From positions 25,756 through 89,755 of the forward strand of contig JADKBN010000030.1 of assembly GCA_016715065.1 (NCBI GenBank): a stretch of 64,000 nt of DNA, given 5' to 3'. Below are positions 56,049-64,000 of this stretch, piece after piece; the first letter of the stretch is position 1, and every line of letters begins with the position of its first letter. The DNA is from Fibrobacterota bacterium. GTDB taxonomy: Bacteria > Fibrobacterota > Fibrobacteria > UBA5070. The notes under the pieces are model-generated. The model saw only the letters and a list, made by a program, of their open reading frames with translations, made no database searches and was not told the origin of the DNA. A program made the translations under genes and the position numbers.

Positions 56049-57096
56049 GATCAACGATTCAGTAAATATCGCCGAACCAAACGCCTCGATCGTGAGCGTC
56101 TTCGAAGACCTCTTGCAGAAGCTCCAGGTGCCTTGGAGCACCGTGCTGGACGAGAGCCAAAACACAACGGATTACCTGGTGGACGGAACGAAGATCCTCC
56201 TCTCCTACAAGCAGAGGCTCCATCCAGCTGATGTTCCGGGCTTGCTTTTCAGCCTGAAAGAGCGAATCCTTCAGGCTGGCCAACCAGCCTATGGGGTGAT
56301 TGCGGCCGACTTCATCTCCGAGTCGACTCGTGAACGGATCCAGGCTTCAGGGCTTGGCACACTGGACAGGTGCGGCAATTGCAGCCTCCGCTTTGCCAGA
56401 ACCATCGTTGAGATTCAGGGTAAGCCCAACCTCTTCAAGACCCCCAAGGAGACAACGTCCCTTTTCAAGCCCAAAGCTCAGAGGGTTCTGCGTGCGCTCC
56501 TTTCACCGCCACTGCGATCGTGGACAGGCACGGAGCTCGCGAACTTTTGTGACGTCAGTACCGGTTGGGTAACCGAGATCCGGAAAGCCCTGTTTGCTCA
56601 GGAATGGGCGAAAGGAGATCGAAACAACATTGTCGTCAGCGAGCCGCGGCGGCTCCTTCAGGCATGGGCTTCAGAAGACAAGTGGAAGCAACGCACGGAG
56701 GTCAAAGAGTTCTCGTCGATCCTTTCGAAGGAATTGATCTGCAAGAAACTGGCTGGAGAGTTTCCCAACGGAACGCTGGCCTTCACACGTTGGGTGGCCG
56801 CATCGCTTCGGCGGCCGGTGACGGAAACAAGTCTGGTTACGGCATACTTGCAGGATTTGCCAACGCTCGAATTCCTTCGGAGCGAACTTGGAGCTCGACC
56901 TGTTGAACGAAACGGAAACCTGCAACTGGTGATCCCGAGTGACTCAGGAGTTTTCCTCGCCCTGCAAGAGGTCGACGGGCTTCCACTGGTTTGCGACGCT
57001 CAGATCTGGCTCGATCTTCAATCGGCGGGAAACCGTGCCGAGGAGCAGGCGCAAGCTCTGTGGGAGTGGGATGAATTCGGAGGCTGGAACCTTTGA
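56044..57096 (+). CDS. AbiEi-like antitoxin (type IV toxin-antitoxin)
   Basis: 350 residues. An N-terminal nuclease-like or alpha/beta region (DYLVDGTKILLSY...VIAADFISESTRERI), then a winged helix (LSPPLRSWTGTELANFCDVSTGWVTEIRKALF), and a C-terminal domain. It resembles the longer AbiEi-type antitoxins of nucleotidyltransferase toxin-antitoxin systems, where the antitoxin represses its promoter and counteracts the toxin indirectly. The pairing with a nucleotidyltransferase encoded in a 4-bp overlap (TTGA) supports this. Starts at GTG 56044 inside a palindrome. Confidence 0.68.
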   Translation: MKINDSVNIAEPNASIVSVFEDLLQKLQVPWSTVLDESQNTTDYLVDGTKILLSYKQRLHPADVPGLLFSLKERILQAGQPAYGVIAADFISESTRERIQASGLGTLDRCGNCSLRFARTIVEIQGKPNLFKTPKETTSLFKPKAQRVLRALLSPPLRSWTGTELANFCDVSTGWVTEIRKALFAQEWAKGDRNNIVVSEPRRLLQAWASEDKWKQRTEVKEFSSILSKELICKKLAGEFPNGTLAFTRWVAASLRRPVTETSLVTAYLQDLPTLEFLRSELGARPVERNGNLQLVIPSDSGVFLALQEVDGLPLVCDAQIWLDLQSAGNRAEEQAQALWEWDEFGGWNL

Positions 57097-57911
57097 AGTA
57101 CGAGAAGCATTCCGACTATCCCGACCAGGCGAATGATCGTGTTCTGAGCGTGCTTCTGGCACTCTGGCCATCCATGCCAGAATCCGTCAAGGACGATCTG
57201 GTCCTTGTCGGTGGCCTTGCTGTCCATCTGCTCACCAGACACGAAAGGAACCCCTTCGGCCCATCAAGCGTGACCTTGGACGTGGATCTTGGGATTGCCT
57301 TGGGAGCCAGCACGGGAACATATGACACTGTTACCCGGTCGCTTCAAGGGATCGGCTTCCGAACGGTGGACAGACGGCTGGTTCGCAGCATCGATGGACT
57401 GGAAATCGCGGTCGATTTCCTCGTTGAAGGTCACTCTGGGGCAGGCCGCATGGTGGATGATGTCCATGCTTCCGCCTTTCCAGGAATCCAAAGAGCATTG
57501 GAGAGCAAGGAGCAGCACTTGATCCAGGGCCGTGATGCCTATGGAGTCGAGAATTCCATGGAGATTCCGGTAGTTGGCCTGGGCCCCTTGCTCGTGCTCA
57601 AGCTCAATGCGTTTTCGAACCGACGCCAACCGAAGGACGCCTTCGATTTTCTGACGCTGGCGATGATCCACCACAAGAGCGCTGGCCAGGCATTGGCAGG
57701 CGAACGAAGATTGAACCCCGGGTACTCGGTTGCCTCCCGCTGCCTTGAAGAATTTTTCCTCGATTCAGAGAAGGACGGACCTCGACGAGCTTTGGCGTTT
57801 CGGAGTGGAGCGCAAGGCTCCCTCTTGGATGAAGATCGCGTAACGCTTGAGGTGATGGCCACCGCAAGCAAGTTCCTTTTCGAAGAGTTGGCGAAGTCTG
57901 ACTCCGACTGA
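57093..57911 (+). CDS. AbiEii-like nucleotidyltransferase toxin
   Basis: 272 residues starting at TTG 57093, which overlaps the antitoxin stop; CGGAGG lies 8 bases upstream. The nucleotidyltransferase signature is intact: LVLVGGLAVHLLTRH...SSVTLDVDLGIAL (GG...DxD) near residues 35-68, later EIAVDFLVEGH for the third acidic residue, and PLLVLKLNAFSNRRQPKDAFDF, the conserved Lys/Asp-rich helix of AbiEii-type toxins. Such enzymes modify tRNA acceptor ends or other targets to halt growth on phage infection. Unlike the fragment at 22983, it is complete. Confidence 0.75.
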   Translation: MKYEKHSDYPDQANDRVLSVLLALWPSMPESVKDDLVLVGGLAVHLLTRHERNPFGPSSVTLDVDLGIALGASTGTYDTVTRSLQGIGFRTVDRRLVRSIDGLEIAVDFLVEGHSGAGRMVDDVHASAFPGIQRALESKEQHLIQGRDAYGVENSMEIPVVGLGPLLVLKLNAFSNRRQPKDAFDFLTLAMIHHKSAGQALAGERRLNPGYSVASRCLEEFFLDSEKDGPRRALAFRSGAQGSLLDEDRVTLEVMATASKFLFEELAKSDSD

Positions 57912-58430
57912 CCAAGCGGATCGAATTCGCGCGTGATGCCTGCGGAGTGATTCACGCCAAAAAGTTGTAAGAAATGGATAGACGGCGGGGATTCCCACGC
58001 CCGTTCTTTTGCCCTTTTTTAACCCCGAAGGTCATTTTTAGCCACTTGGATTCAACGCGCATCCTGCCATAGCGAGGTCCACGGAACGCCATTCTCAGAT
58101 TTGTCAACTTTTTAGCTGACCCCGCGCCAGCCCAGAATCTATCGGCGTTCCGACGGATTTCATACGAAGTTTCGATTCAGCCCTGTTATTCGATTCTTCA
58201 CAGAAATCGCGCATCTATGCGTCTTTGCGGCGAATAACAGGATCGAGATCTGTTACGAGACTCTAAATGCGGTTTATTTCGCTATTTGAATACCATTTTT
58301 TTCCTTGATTTCCGATCAATTATCCGATACTTTCACTCCGAGTCGATCCCATTACGGGATTGAGTAATACACACGGCATCGGCACCGTACCCGATGCCAG
58401 TTTCGATCACGTCCATCCCAGAGGTGCGCC
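57912..58430. other. Intergenic region, AT-rich, no supported gene
   Basis: About 520 bp without a gene, with AT-rich parts and a notable inverted repeat (58182-58241). It holds the upstream region of the 58431 gene by position. Confidence 0.45.
58182..58241. repeat. Perfect 11-bp inverted repeat around a smaller hairpin
   Basis: CCTGTTATTCG (58182-58192) and CGAATAACAGG (58231-58241) are exact inverted copies 38 bp apart; the interior contains GCGCAT...ATGCG. It may be a two-site operator or a structured 5' leader. Confidence 0.5.
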
Positions 58431-58862
58431 ATGTCCACACATCCAGACCCGGAATCATCGAGCCTGCCCGTAGCCGCCCAGCCAACCAAGGAATCCGGAC
58501 ATGAGCACGACGCCGACCTGCCTGGTTTCACATCGGAAGAGCCTCAACCCCTGAGCGAGCCCATTACCCCCGTGGCGATACCGCCTGGCGTGTACGTGCT
58601 GGGTGCCGGCGTGACGATCTGGCTTGTCCGGCGCGACGAGAACTCGGATTGGGAAGGCTTGGTCCCGTTGTGCACAACGGTCGATCTCGAAGTCTTACAT
58701 GCATTGTGCCACCGACATCCCGTCCAAGCCGGTCCGGAGTCCGGCGACTGGACCGTCGTCACCATCGATGGCGTGCCCGTGCTCGTGCGTCCGGTGGATC
58801 TGGTCGAGCACGTACACGAGCGTTACGTCGTTCCCTGCCTCGAAGACTTTGAAAACGAATGA
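58431..58862 (+). CDS. Hypothetical protein, first gene of a two-gene unit
   Basis: 143 residues. The first 45 are acidic and Pro/Ser-rich, likely unstructured; the rest looks like a small beta domain (PPGVYVLGAGVTIWLVRRDE...WEGLVPLCTTVDLEVL...WTVVTIDGVPVLVRP). No signal peptide, no recognised family. It overlaps the next gene by four bases (ATGA), so the two are translated together and probably act together. Confidence 0.6.
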   Translation: MSTHPDPESSSLPVAAQPTKESGHEHDADLPGFTSEEPQPLSEPITPVAIPPGVYVLGAGVTIWLVRRDENSDWEGLVPLCTTVDLEVLHALCHRHPVQAGPESGDWTVVTIDGVPVLVRPVDLVEHVHERYVVPCLEDFENE

Positions 58863-59968
58863 AAAGTCAACTGCTGGACACGCTGGTCGTCGGCGGCATC
58901 ATCTTCGACATTCTCGACGCCGTCGGCGGGCCGCTGTTCACCGATTCCGATATCGGTCTACCGCGGCATCCTTGGGTCGGGTGCCCGAAAGGCATCGCAG
59001 TCAGTTACCGGTTCCACGCCAACTACCTGTCGCTGATGCGGGTCTCCATCGGCCTGGATGGCGAATACTTCCCTCAGTACCTGCGTGCAAGGGACCCTAA
59101 GTCGGGAGCATTCGTTAAGCTTCCAGAAATTGACAACCACTGCGCCACCCTCAGCGAAGGCGTTGTGACATGGGAGCGTCTCCGGCGACCGATCCACTTC
59201 ACCGGCACGATGGTGGTCGGGTGTGGCAACATGCCGGACGACTTCCACCTTCAGGAGTTCCGTGTTGGCAGTACCCATCACACCAACTGTTTCGAGCTCA
59301 CGTTCTGCGACGGTCGGTTGTTGAAGAAGGAGCCTTGCGTACGTGAACGTGCGTACCAGTTGCGCGACCCGGAAGACCAGCTTATGTACGCGGTCAGAGA
59401 CGAGACATGCGGTGAAGGTTTGATGGCGGGGTTACTGCGACACGTACTCGATCCGGATTGGACGGAGGCCTGCAGGTGTCGGCTGTCCGCGACTTCACGC
59501 GGCCCGATCTGCAGCTATCCGCTGGATGAGGTCCTGGCGCACCTGATCGATCAGCGCACATGCGACGACGAGTCCGCCCACCCGCTTGCGCACCTGCACG
59601 GGATCCTATCCGATGCACGAGCTGCACCGAAGAATAGCGGGCGGAAGAAGCTGTCAAAGTACGAGCAGATCCTGGCCGACCACATCGGTACATGCAAGTG
59701 CTTGCAGGAACTGGAGCGTGCAATCGCAACGTCGCGTGAATGGCCGATGTCCGAGACCGGCGTGTGCAGGCATCGAATGGGTCAGCAAGCGTGTCCGCGT
59801 CGCTGCGCGGTACGAAGCCGGTTGGAACAACTACGCAGCGTCGGCTCCCAAATCCGCAGCGAAAATTTGGTACGACACGAACTGGGCTGCATCCCATTCG
59901 ACTGCATGCTCGTGCGCGAATCCTCGAACGGCGTCGCCGACGCAACAACGGTGAAAACAAATGAATGA
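58859..59968 (+). CDS. Cys-rich hypothetical protein
   Basis: 369 residues, cytoplasmic by prediction, with about 20 Cys and many His residues (for example SETGVCRHRMGQQACPRRC), which could bind zinc or an Fe-S cluster. It is coupled to the upstream small gene and convergent with the XRE regulator, five bases away. No family recognised. In the last 80 codons another frame also gives a plausible peptide (GIEWVSKRVRVAARYEAGW), so a frameshift near 59770 cannot be excluded. Confidence 0.55.
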   Translation: MKSQLLDTLVVGGIIFDILDAVGGPLFTDSDIGLPRHPWVGCPKGIAVSYRFHANYLSLMRVSIGLDGEYFPQYLRARDPKSGAFVKLPEIDNHCATLSEGVVTWERLRRPIHFTGTMVVGCGNMPDDFHLQEFRVGSTHHTNCFELTFCDGRLLKKEPCVRERAYQLRDPEDQLMYAVRDETCGEGLMAGLLRHVLDPDWTEACRCRLSATSRGPICSYPLDEVLAHLIDQRTCDDESAHPLAHLHGILSDARAAPKNSGRKKLSKYEQILADHIGTCKCLQELERAIATSREWPMSETGVCRHRMGQQACPRRCAVRSRLEQLRSVGSQIRSENLVRHELGCIPFDCMLVRESSNGVADATTVKTNE

Positions 59969-59973
59969 GATTG

Positions 59974-60348
59974 TTACGCCTGGCTCGCCGAGCTCAGACC
60001 TCGGGCGACCTGGAGAAGGCCTGCGCGTGTTTTTCGGTCCTGGATCTTGCGGTACACCTGCACAAGCTCAAGTTCGTCAGGAGCGAGAATATGTTCGTAG
60101 GAATTCTTCTTGGCAATTTTTGACTTACCAGTCGGAACCAAGTCTTCGACCGGCACCTTCAAAGCTTCCGCGATCCCAGCAAGCCTGTCCGACGGAATCG
60201 ACGCATCACCGCGCTCGTACCGCTGGTAGACTTGGTAAGGAATGCCCAAATGCAGAGCCACCTGTGTCTGAGTCAGCTTGGCGGCAAGCCGCAACTTCCG
60301 GATGCGCGCGCCGGCCTCGCTGAGGGACTGTCTTCTTCTGGATTCCAC
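59974..60348 (-). CDS. XRE-family helix-turn-helix transcriptional regulator
   Basis: 124 residues. N-terminal Cro/C1-type domain (ARIRKLRLAAKLTQTQVALHLGI...YQRYERGDASIPSDRLAGIAEAL) at about residues 14-70, then a basic linker and a C-terminal helix that could dimerise. It is divergent from the FlgT-like gene at 60472 and might repress it through the shared 120-bp region. No toxin partner with a recognisable fold is beside it. Confidence 0.85.
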   Translation of the reverse strand: MESRRRQSLSEAGARIRKLRLAAKLTQTQVALHLGIPYQVYQRYERGDASIPSDRLAGIAEALKVPVEDLVPTGKSKIAKKNSYEHILAPDELELVQVYRKIQDRKTRAGLLQVARGLSSASQA

Positions 60349-60403
60349 GCCGTGAAACTTCCGTCCTCACCCCCGAAAGGGCTAGCGGGAATCTGATGTA
60401 GAG

Positions 60404-60433
60404 TTGCAGCATTACAGCGTATTGATGTACTAT
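60404..60433 (+). promoter_or_regulatory. Putative promoter of the FlgT-like gene
   Basis: TTGCAG (60404-60409), 18-bp spacer, TACTAT (60428-60433). A loose palindrome with GTAT and ATAC ends overlaps the -10 region and could bind the divergent XRE regulator. Confidence 0.4.
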
Positions 60434-60471
60434 ATCTGCGATACACCGCCAACCCTGCTCGAGGAGCCTAC

Positions 60472-61928
60472 ATGACAAAGTCCGTGTTCGCAGGCAAGCT
60501 CCCACCTCAATTTCCCGAAGGTGCTGGGCGAACGAATCGACTCATCCGAACGCACCGGCTTCACAAAATTTTCGCGGCCATCGTCGTGGCGGCCGGTCTG
60601 GGTATTGGGGCAGACCCCAAAGTTGTCGAAGTCACAGGGGTCGGGCCAAGTCGTGACCTCGCCATCAAGGATGGGCTGAGGCGCGCAGTGGAGAAGGCGG
60701 TGGGCACGCTGGTCACCAGCGAGACCGAGGTGAACAACAACACCTTGATCCGCGACGATATCCTGTCCTACTCCGCAGGCTATGTCCAGGACTACAAGAT
60801 CATCTCCGGAACAACTGACGATGGGCCAAGTCAAGTTAGCCATCTCGGTCCAAGTTTCATCGTTGAAGTTGCGGCAGAAACTGGACTCGCTCAACATCGC
60901 GATCGCGAAACTTCCTGGACAAGCATTCGCAGTCCAGATCGACACCAAGCGGAAAGCAGAAGCCGATGCCGCGGCGATGCTGGCACCGGCCCTGAACAAG
61001 TACCCAAAGTCCGCGTACAAGATCACAGTGAGCTCACCGCGGCTGAAGCAAGACCGCGGTGAAGTCGCCGATGTCAATCTCGACTACACGATCACGTTCG
61101 ACACAGCATGGGTCCATGTGTTCGAGTCCATGGCTGGTGCGATCGCCAACCAGAAACTCAAAGCACCCACTCCGGAAGAACTCATCCGCAGCAACTTGCA
61201 TGGCACGCGCGGACTGATCATCCTGGCCACGTCTCCGATCCGGTGGAACTCACTCGAATTCCGGGTTCCCACAGGTTGGATATGACATCCCGGTGGCGTC
61301 GTACAAAGAAGTGGCATCGAGCCTGAACCGTCCTCAGCGGTTGGTGCTTCAGTTCTACTCCGAGGACCGTGAGGTCGTATTCACCGGAAATGTCAATTTC
61401 CGTCCGACATCAAGAATGGTACAGGGGGAAGATGGTCTAACAGACCACGCGAACTGCAACATCGGCACTTGCGTTGGAAGCACGATGGGTGCCTGGATCT
61501 ACAAAGACTACACGCTGTCCCAATCGACCGAAATCAGCATCCCGGTCAGCGTTCTCCGTAGGATTGCCAGCGTCGAATGCTTCTTCGCCTCGAACGAGCC
61601 GCTTGAAGCGCCGACGAAGCAAGGAAACAATGCGGAGCTTGGCGAAGCAAATCCGTCATCCTACGCAACCGGTGTCGGAATGGAAATCGGTCAAGGCGAA
61701 GGAGGTGGGCTGGAGATCACTTCAATCACCCCCGGAGGGCAAGCGGAACGAGTCGGCTTGTCAGATGGCGCATCGATCATCTCCATCGGTGGAAAGGAAA
61801 TATCGGATCCCACAGAAGCATCAATGAAGCTTCACGGAGCGATCGGCTCCATCGTCAGGGTGTGTGTTTCCACAAGCATCCGCGATTTTTGTCGCGAGCT
61901 CACTGTTCGACCGCTCACGGACCGATAG
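60472..61928 (+). pseudogene. FlgT-like N-terminal domain / PDZ-domain envelope protein, two frameshifts
   Basis: One gene in three frames. Part 1 (to about 60823): a membrane or signal segment KIFAAIVVAAGLGIGA, then VVEVTGVGPSRDLAIKDGLRRAVEKAVGTLV...LIRDDILSYSAGYVQDYKII, the pattern of the FlgT N-terminal domain (LPP20-like). Part 2 continues VKLAISVQVSSLKLRQKL in a second frame to 61285. Part 3 (61286-61928) ends in a PDZ domain (GLEITSITPGGQAERVGLSDGASIISIGG). Removing one G from GGG at 60823-60825 and from GGG at 61263-61265 gives a continuous 484-residue protein. A good ribosome site (GAGGAG) precedes ATG 60472. Both lesions are homopolymer indels and may be artefacts. Confidence 0.7.
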
Positions 61929-61944
61929 CCACCTGAGGCCCAAT

Positions 61945-62187
61945 ATGACATCCTACACCAAGAAACTCCTCATCCTCGCCGTCGTCGCAGGTTTTCTGCC
62001 TGACCTGGTGCATGCAGATCCACTGGAAAAGTGGAATACCTTCGCTTGCACAGACACTGGGTTACTGCGTGGAAGTATTCTCGGGCACGCGAAGGTATCC
62101 GTATGGTGTCCCCTTCCGCGCTTTACCAACCAGTTTGTCCCGCGCTATTTTCCCCAGCTCTGCTTGTCTGATATCGGCCTGACCTGA
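61945..62187 (+). CDS. Small secreted protein, probably truncated
   Basis: About 80 residues. Signal peptide MTSYTKKLLILAVVAGFLPDLVHA and a mature part DPLEKWNTFACTDTGLLRGS. The C-terminal third is Pro/Phe-rich and probably comes from transposon-end sequence, because the transposon at 62.2 kb follows directly. The gene has therefore likely been cut by insertion. Start ATG 61945 is selected for the signal peptide. Confidence 0.45.
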   Translation: MTSYTKKLLILAVVAGFLPDLVHADPLEKWNTFACTDTGLLRGSILGHAKVSVWCPLPRFTNQFVPRYFPQLCLSDIGLT

Positions 62188-62194
62188 AGCGACA

Positions 62195-62228
62195 AGGGGC
62201 CTCGGCGGTTGTTTCGCCGAGGCCCCTC
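62195..62228. terminator. GC-rich terminator-like hairpin
   Basis: AGGGGCCTCGGCG and CGCCGAGGCCCCT form a 13-bp stem around GGTTGTTT-like loop sequence, followed by TCTTC. Lies between the truncated secreted-protein gene and the transposon ATPase. Confidence 0.6.
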
Positions 62229-62258
62229 TTCGCCGCATCCTGAATGCTTTGGATCAGC

Positions 62259-63079
62259 TCATACTGGCGACCTCCTGACGATGTCGTCGGCGACGATCCT
62301 TTCGGCGCGTTCACACGCCAAGTCCATGGCGTTGCCCGCGATGTTCATGATGGCTCTTCTGTTTCCCTTGGAGTCGATGTGGAGTGTCATGTACGCTTCC
62401 TTGTCGAAGGTTCCCAATTCGGCCCCGCGGCCTTGAGTCTGTACTGGACGAAGCTTTCGACCTCTTCATCCAGGGGCGTGGTCCGAAAGCGCATGGCGAT
62501 CCTGGATCTGACGGCGGCATTGATGTCCAGTTCGAGGATCTTGGTCAGCACCGGATGTCCAGCCAGGACGATGGACGCGCAAGCGGTTGCGCTCTGGTGG
62601 TCGGCGGTGAGAGAACAGCTCATGGAGTGCCTCGCGCGGCAGGTTGTGCGCTTCGTCGATGGCAACGACCGTGTACGGCGCATCGTTGGATCGTGCCATT
62701 GCCTTGTGGAGCCGCTGGATGAGTGGCGTTCGTCCCGCGACGTCCAGACGGATCTTGTCGCAAATCTCACGCAGAATCTGTCCTGTCTTCTGTCCTGCCC
62801 ACGGGATCAGGACCGTACGATAGGTCTTGGCGTCCAGTCGCTCCAGAAGTCGCTTGAGAAGCATGGACTTGCCTGTTCCGGGCTCTCAACCAAGGCGAAC
62901 GACTTTCCCTGTGACAGGAGCGCTTCCATGCGTCGGAGGTTGTCGCCGTCGACCTTGGACATCCACGCATCCTTGAGTGGAAAGGTGTCCGAGAAGGGAG
63001 CGTATCGGCATCGGAAGTGCTCGAGGATTCCGACCGTGTTGGTGCCGTTGGATGCGGCTTTTGGGTTCTGGCTGTTCAT
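62259..63079 (-). pseudogene. Transposon AAA ATPase (ExeA/TniB-like), three frameshifts
   Basis: Minus strand from ATG 63079 (AAGGAG upstream): ILEHFRCRYAPFSDTF...SKVDGDNLRRMEALLSQGKSF, Walker A SPGTGKSMLLKRLL, Walker B YTVVAIDEAHNLP, then LAGHPVLTKILELDI and a C-terminal GNAMDLACERAERIVADDIV. Restoring one G in the Walker A region near 62883, one base at about 62615 and one G near 62434 yields a continuous ATPase of about 273 residues. Such ATPases assist target selection by DDE transposases. The three lesions may reflect decay or base-calling errors. Confidence 0.7.
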
Positions 63080-64000
63080 GGGCTTTTCTCCTTGTGGGTG
63101 TCTTTTTGGCGTCAGTGTGTGCGTTGCCGCGGATGGGGTTTTGGCGAAGCGTGTGGCGTTGACGATTCTGTCGACGGGCCTTGCGACCTTGTGATCTGGT
63201 CCGACGAGAATCTGCTCCGGGACCCAGGGCGCATGGAGGATGTTGACGACCTCCCGGCAATGCGCCTGGGACATCCCATGTGGCACCATCGAGCAGGACG
63301 GTTCCATCGCGGCGGACCTTGCGTCGCGCCTCCAGGAGGAATGCCTTCTTGAGAGGATCGGCCACGCCGGGGAAAGGGCGCAGGAGGCTTGGTGTGGAGA
63401 GTCGCCGCTCCAATGGGGGGTGGCCTGGAGGGTTTCGTGACGAGCGTGGTGGTAGCGGTCGATCCACTCGCGCAGCTGAGGTTCCATTCCTTGCGAGAAG
63501 CGGCGATAGTGCCGTCCAGAAATTGTCGTCGAAGAGTCCCGAAGAATCGTTCGATCTTGCCGCGCCCCTGTGGTCTGTAGGCGGGTGTGTGCGGCAAGGT
63601 GAATCCAGGTCGTGCCGCGATGGTCTGTAGATGGAGCGTCCGGAATGCCGATCCGTTGTCGGTGTAGAACCTCTCCGGTATACCGAATCGTGTGATGGCC
63701 TCGGACAATCCGTGGACCAGTGCGACGATTCCTTCCGTGGTGTAAAGTGGGCGTGCACCACAAAGCGTGTGGCATCGTCGATGATGGCCAGCAGGTAGAG
63801 CTTCTGGGAGGCCTTGCGTCCCTCGCGCACGGTGGGTCCATGGAGGAAGTCGGCGGTCCACATCTGCCCGAAGTGGTCATAGGCAAATGCCCTGGCCTCT
63901 TCCGTGGTTTGGGTCGCGATCTCGCCCCGCCTCTGAAGTCCACGGGTCCGTACGGCGCGGTAGATGGCCGATCGCGACGGAGCGCGTCCGTCCCACTCCT
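63080..64000 (-). pseudogene. DDE transposase, TniA/Mu-type, frameshifted and cut by the window edge
   Basis: Pieces in three frames on the minus strand: MWTADFLHGPTVREGRKA...LAIIDDATRF (first Asp), then IPERFYTDNGSAF...YRPQGRGKIERFFGTLRRQF (second Asp and catalytic Glu), then LREWIDRYHHARH and finally ARRKVRRDGTVLLDGATWDVP, the Mu transposase C-terminal beta-barrel. Together with the ATPase this is the TniA/TniB-like arrangement. At least two frame changes are needed for one protein, so it is inactive as given. The N-terminus lies beyond base 64000. Confidence 0.7.

Noticed and set aside
62807..63943. A single 378-codon gene at the right end
   Set aside because: It only follows one of three frames through a frameshifted transposase and into the ATPase start; the DDE motifs lie in other frames.

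Overview
The window looks like a chromosomal segment of a GC-rich, double-membrane bacterium related to Fibrobacterota. The best single clue is a TIGR02147-type regulator (19268-20101), a family I know mainly from Fibrobacter-like genomes, translationally coupled to a surface lipoprotein. Large Ig-rich secreted proteins and an Omp85-type barrel protein fit this. I could not run any database search, so every family call comes from recognising motifs.

Layout. (1) 1-12.9 kb is core genome: valS (partial), a hybrid histidine kinase, ligA, a CDF metal transporter, rubredoxin, an Omp85-like barrel with a lipoprotein, then an Rrf2 regulator followed by cysH-cysD-cysNC, which would make sulfite from sulfate through PAPS. 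Six REP-like hairpins lie between these genes. (2) 12.9-22.4 kb holds a tandem pair of secreted paralogues, a lipoprotein/TIGR02147 pair, a DnaQ-like exonuclease and an AAA-ATPase/PD-(D/E)XK protein. (3) 22.7-27 kb is a decayed accessory patch: a 49-bp direct repeat ending in the 3' end of tRNA-Gln brackets fragments of an AbiEii-like toxin and a TOTE-type primase-helicase gene, followed by tRNA-Val, tRNA-Ala and an IS21 remnant. (4) 27-55.6 kb is the most interesting part: small lipoprotein and membrane genes, then a co-oriented array of overlapping genes encoding two Ig-like secreted proteins, one giant protein of about 5,680 residues (now split by two single-base shifts), an HEFYH-motif metalloprotease-like protein, a 1,119-residue secreted protein with a CdiA-like nuclease C-terminus, and a 14-bp overlapping candidate immunity gene. 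(5) 56-57.9 kb is an intact AbiE-like toxin-antitoxin pair. (6) 58-62.2 kb holds unknown genes, an XRE regulator and a FlgT-like/PDZ protein. (7) 62.2-64 kb is a frame-broken TniA/TniB-like transposon running off the window.

The best candidate for an undescribed system is the 29.3-55.6 kb array, which reads as a polymorphic toxin-immunity pair attached to a lineage-specific giant surface-protein backbone.

Caution: at least eight genes or gene parts are broken by one-base indels, mostly in short homopolymers. Several may be assembly errors. The TOTE fragment is different, because it lacks whole domains.
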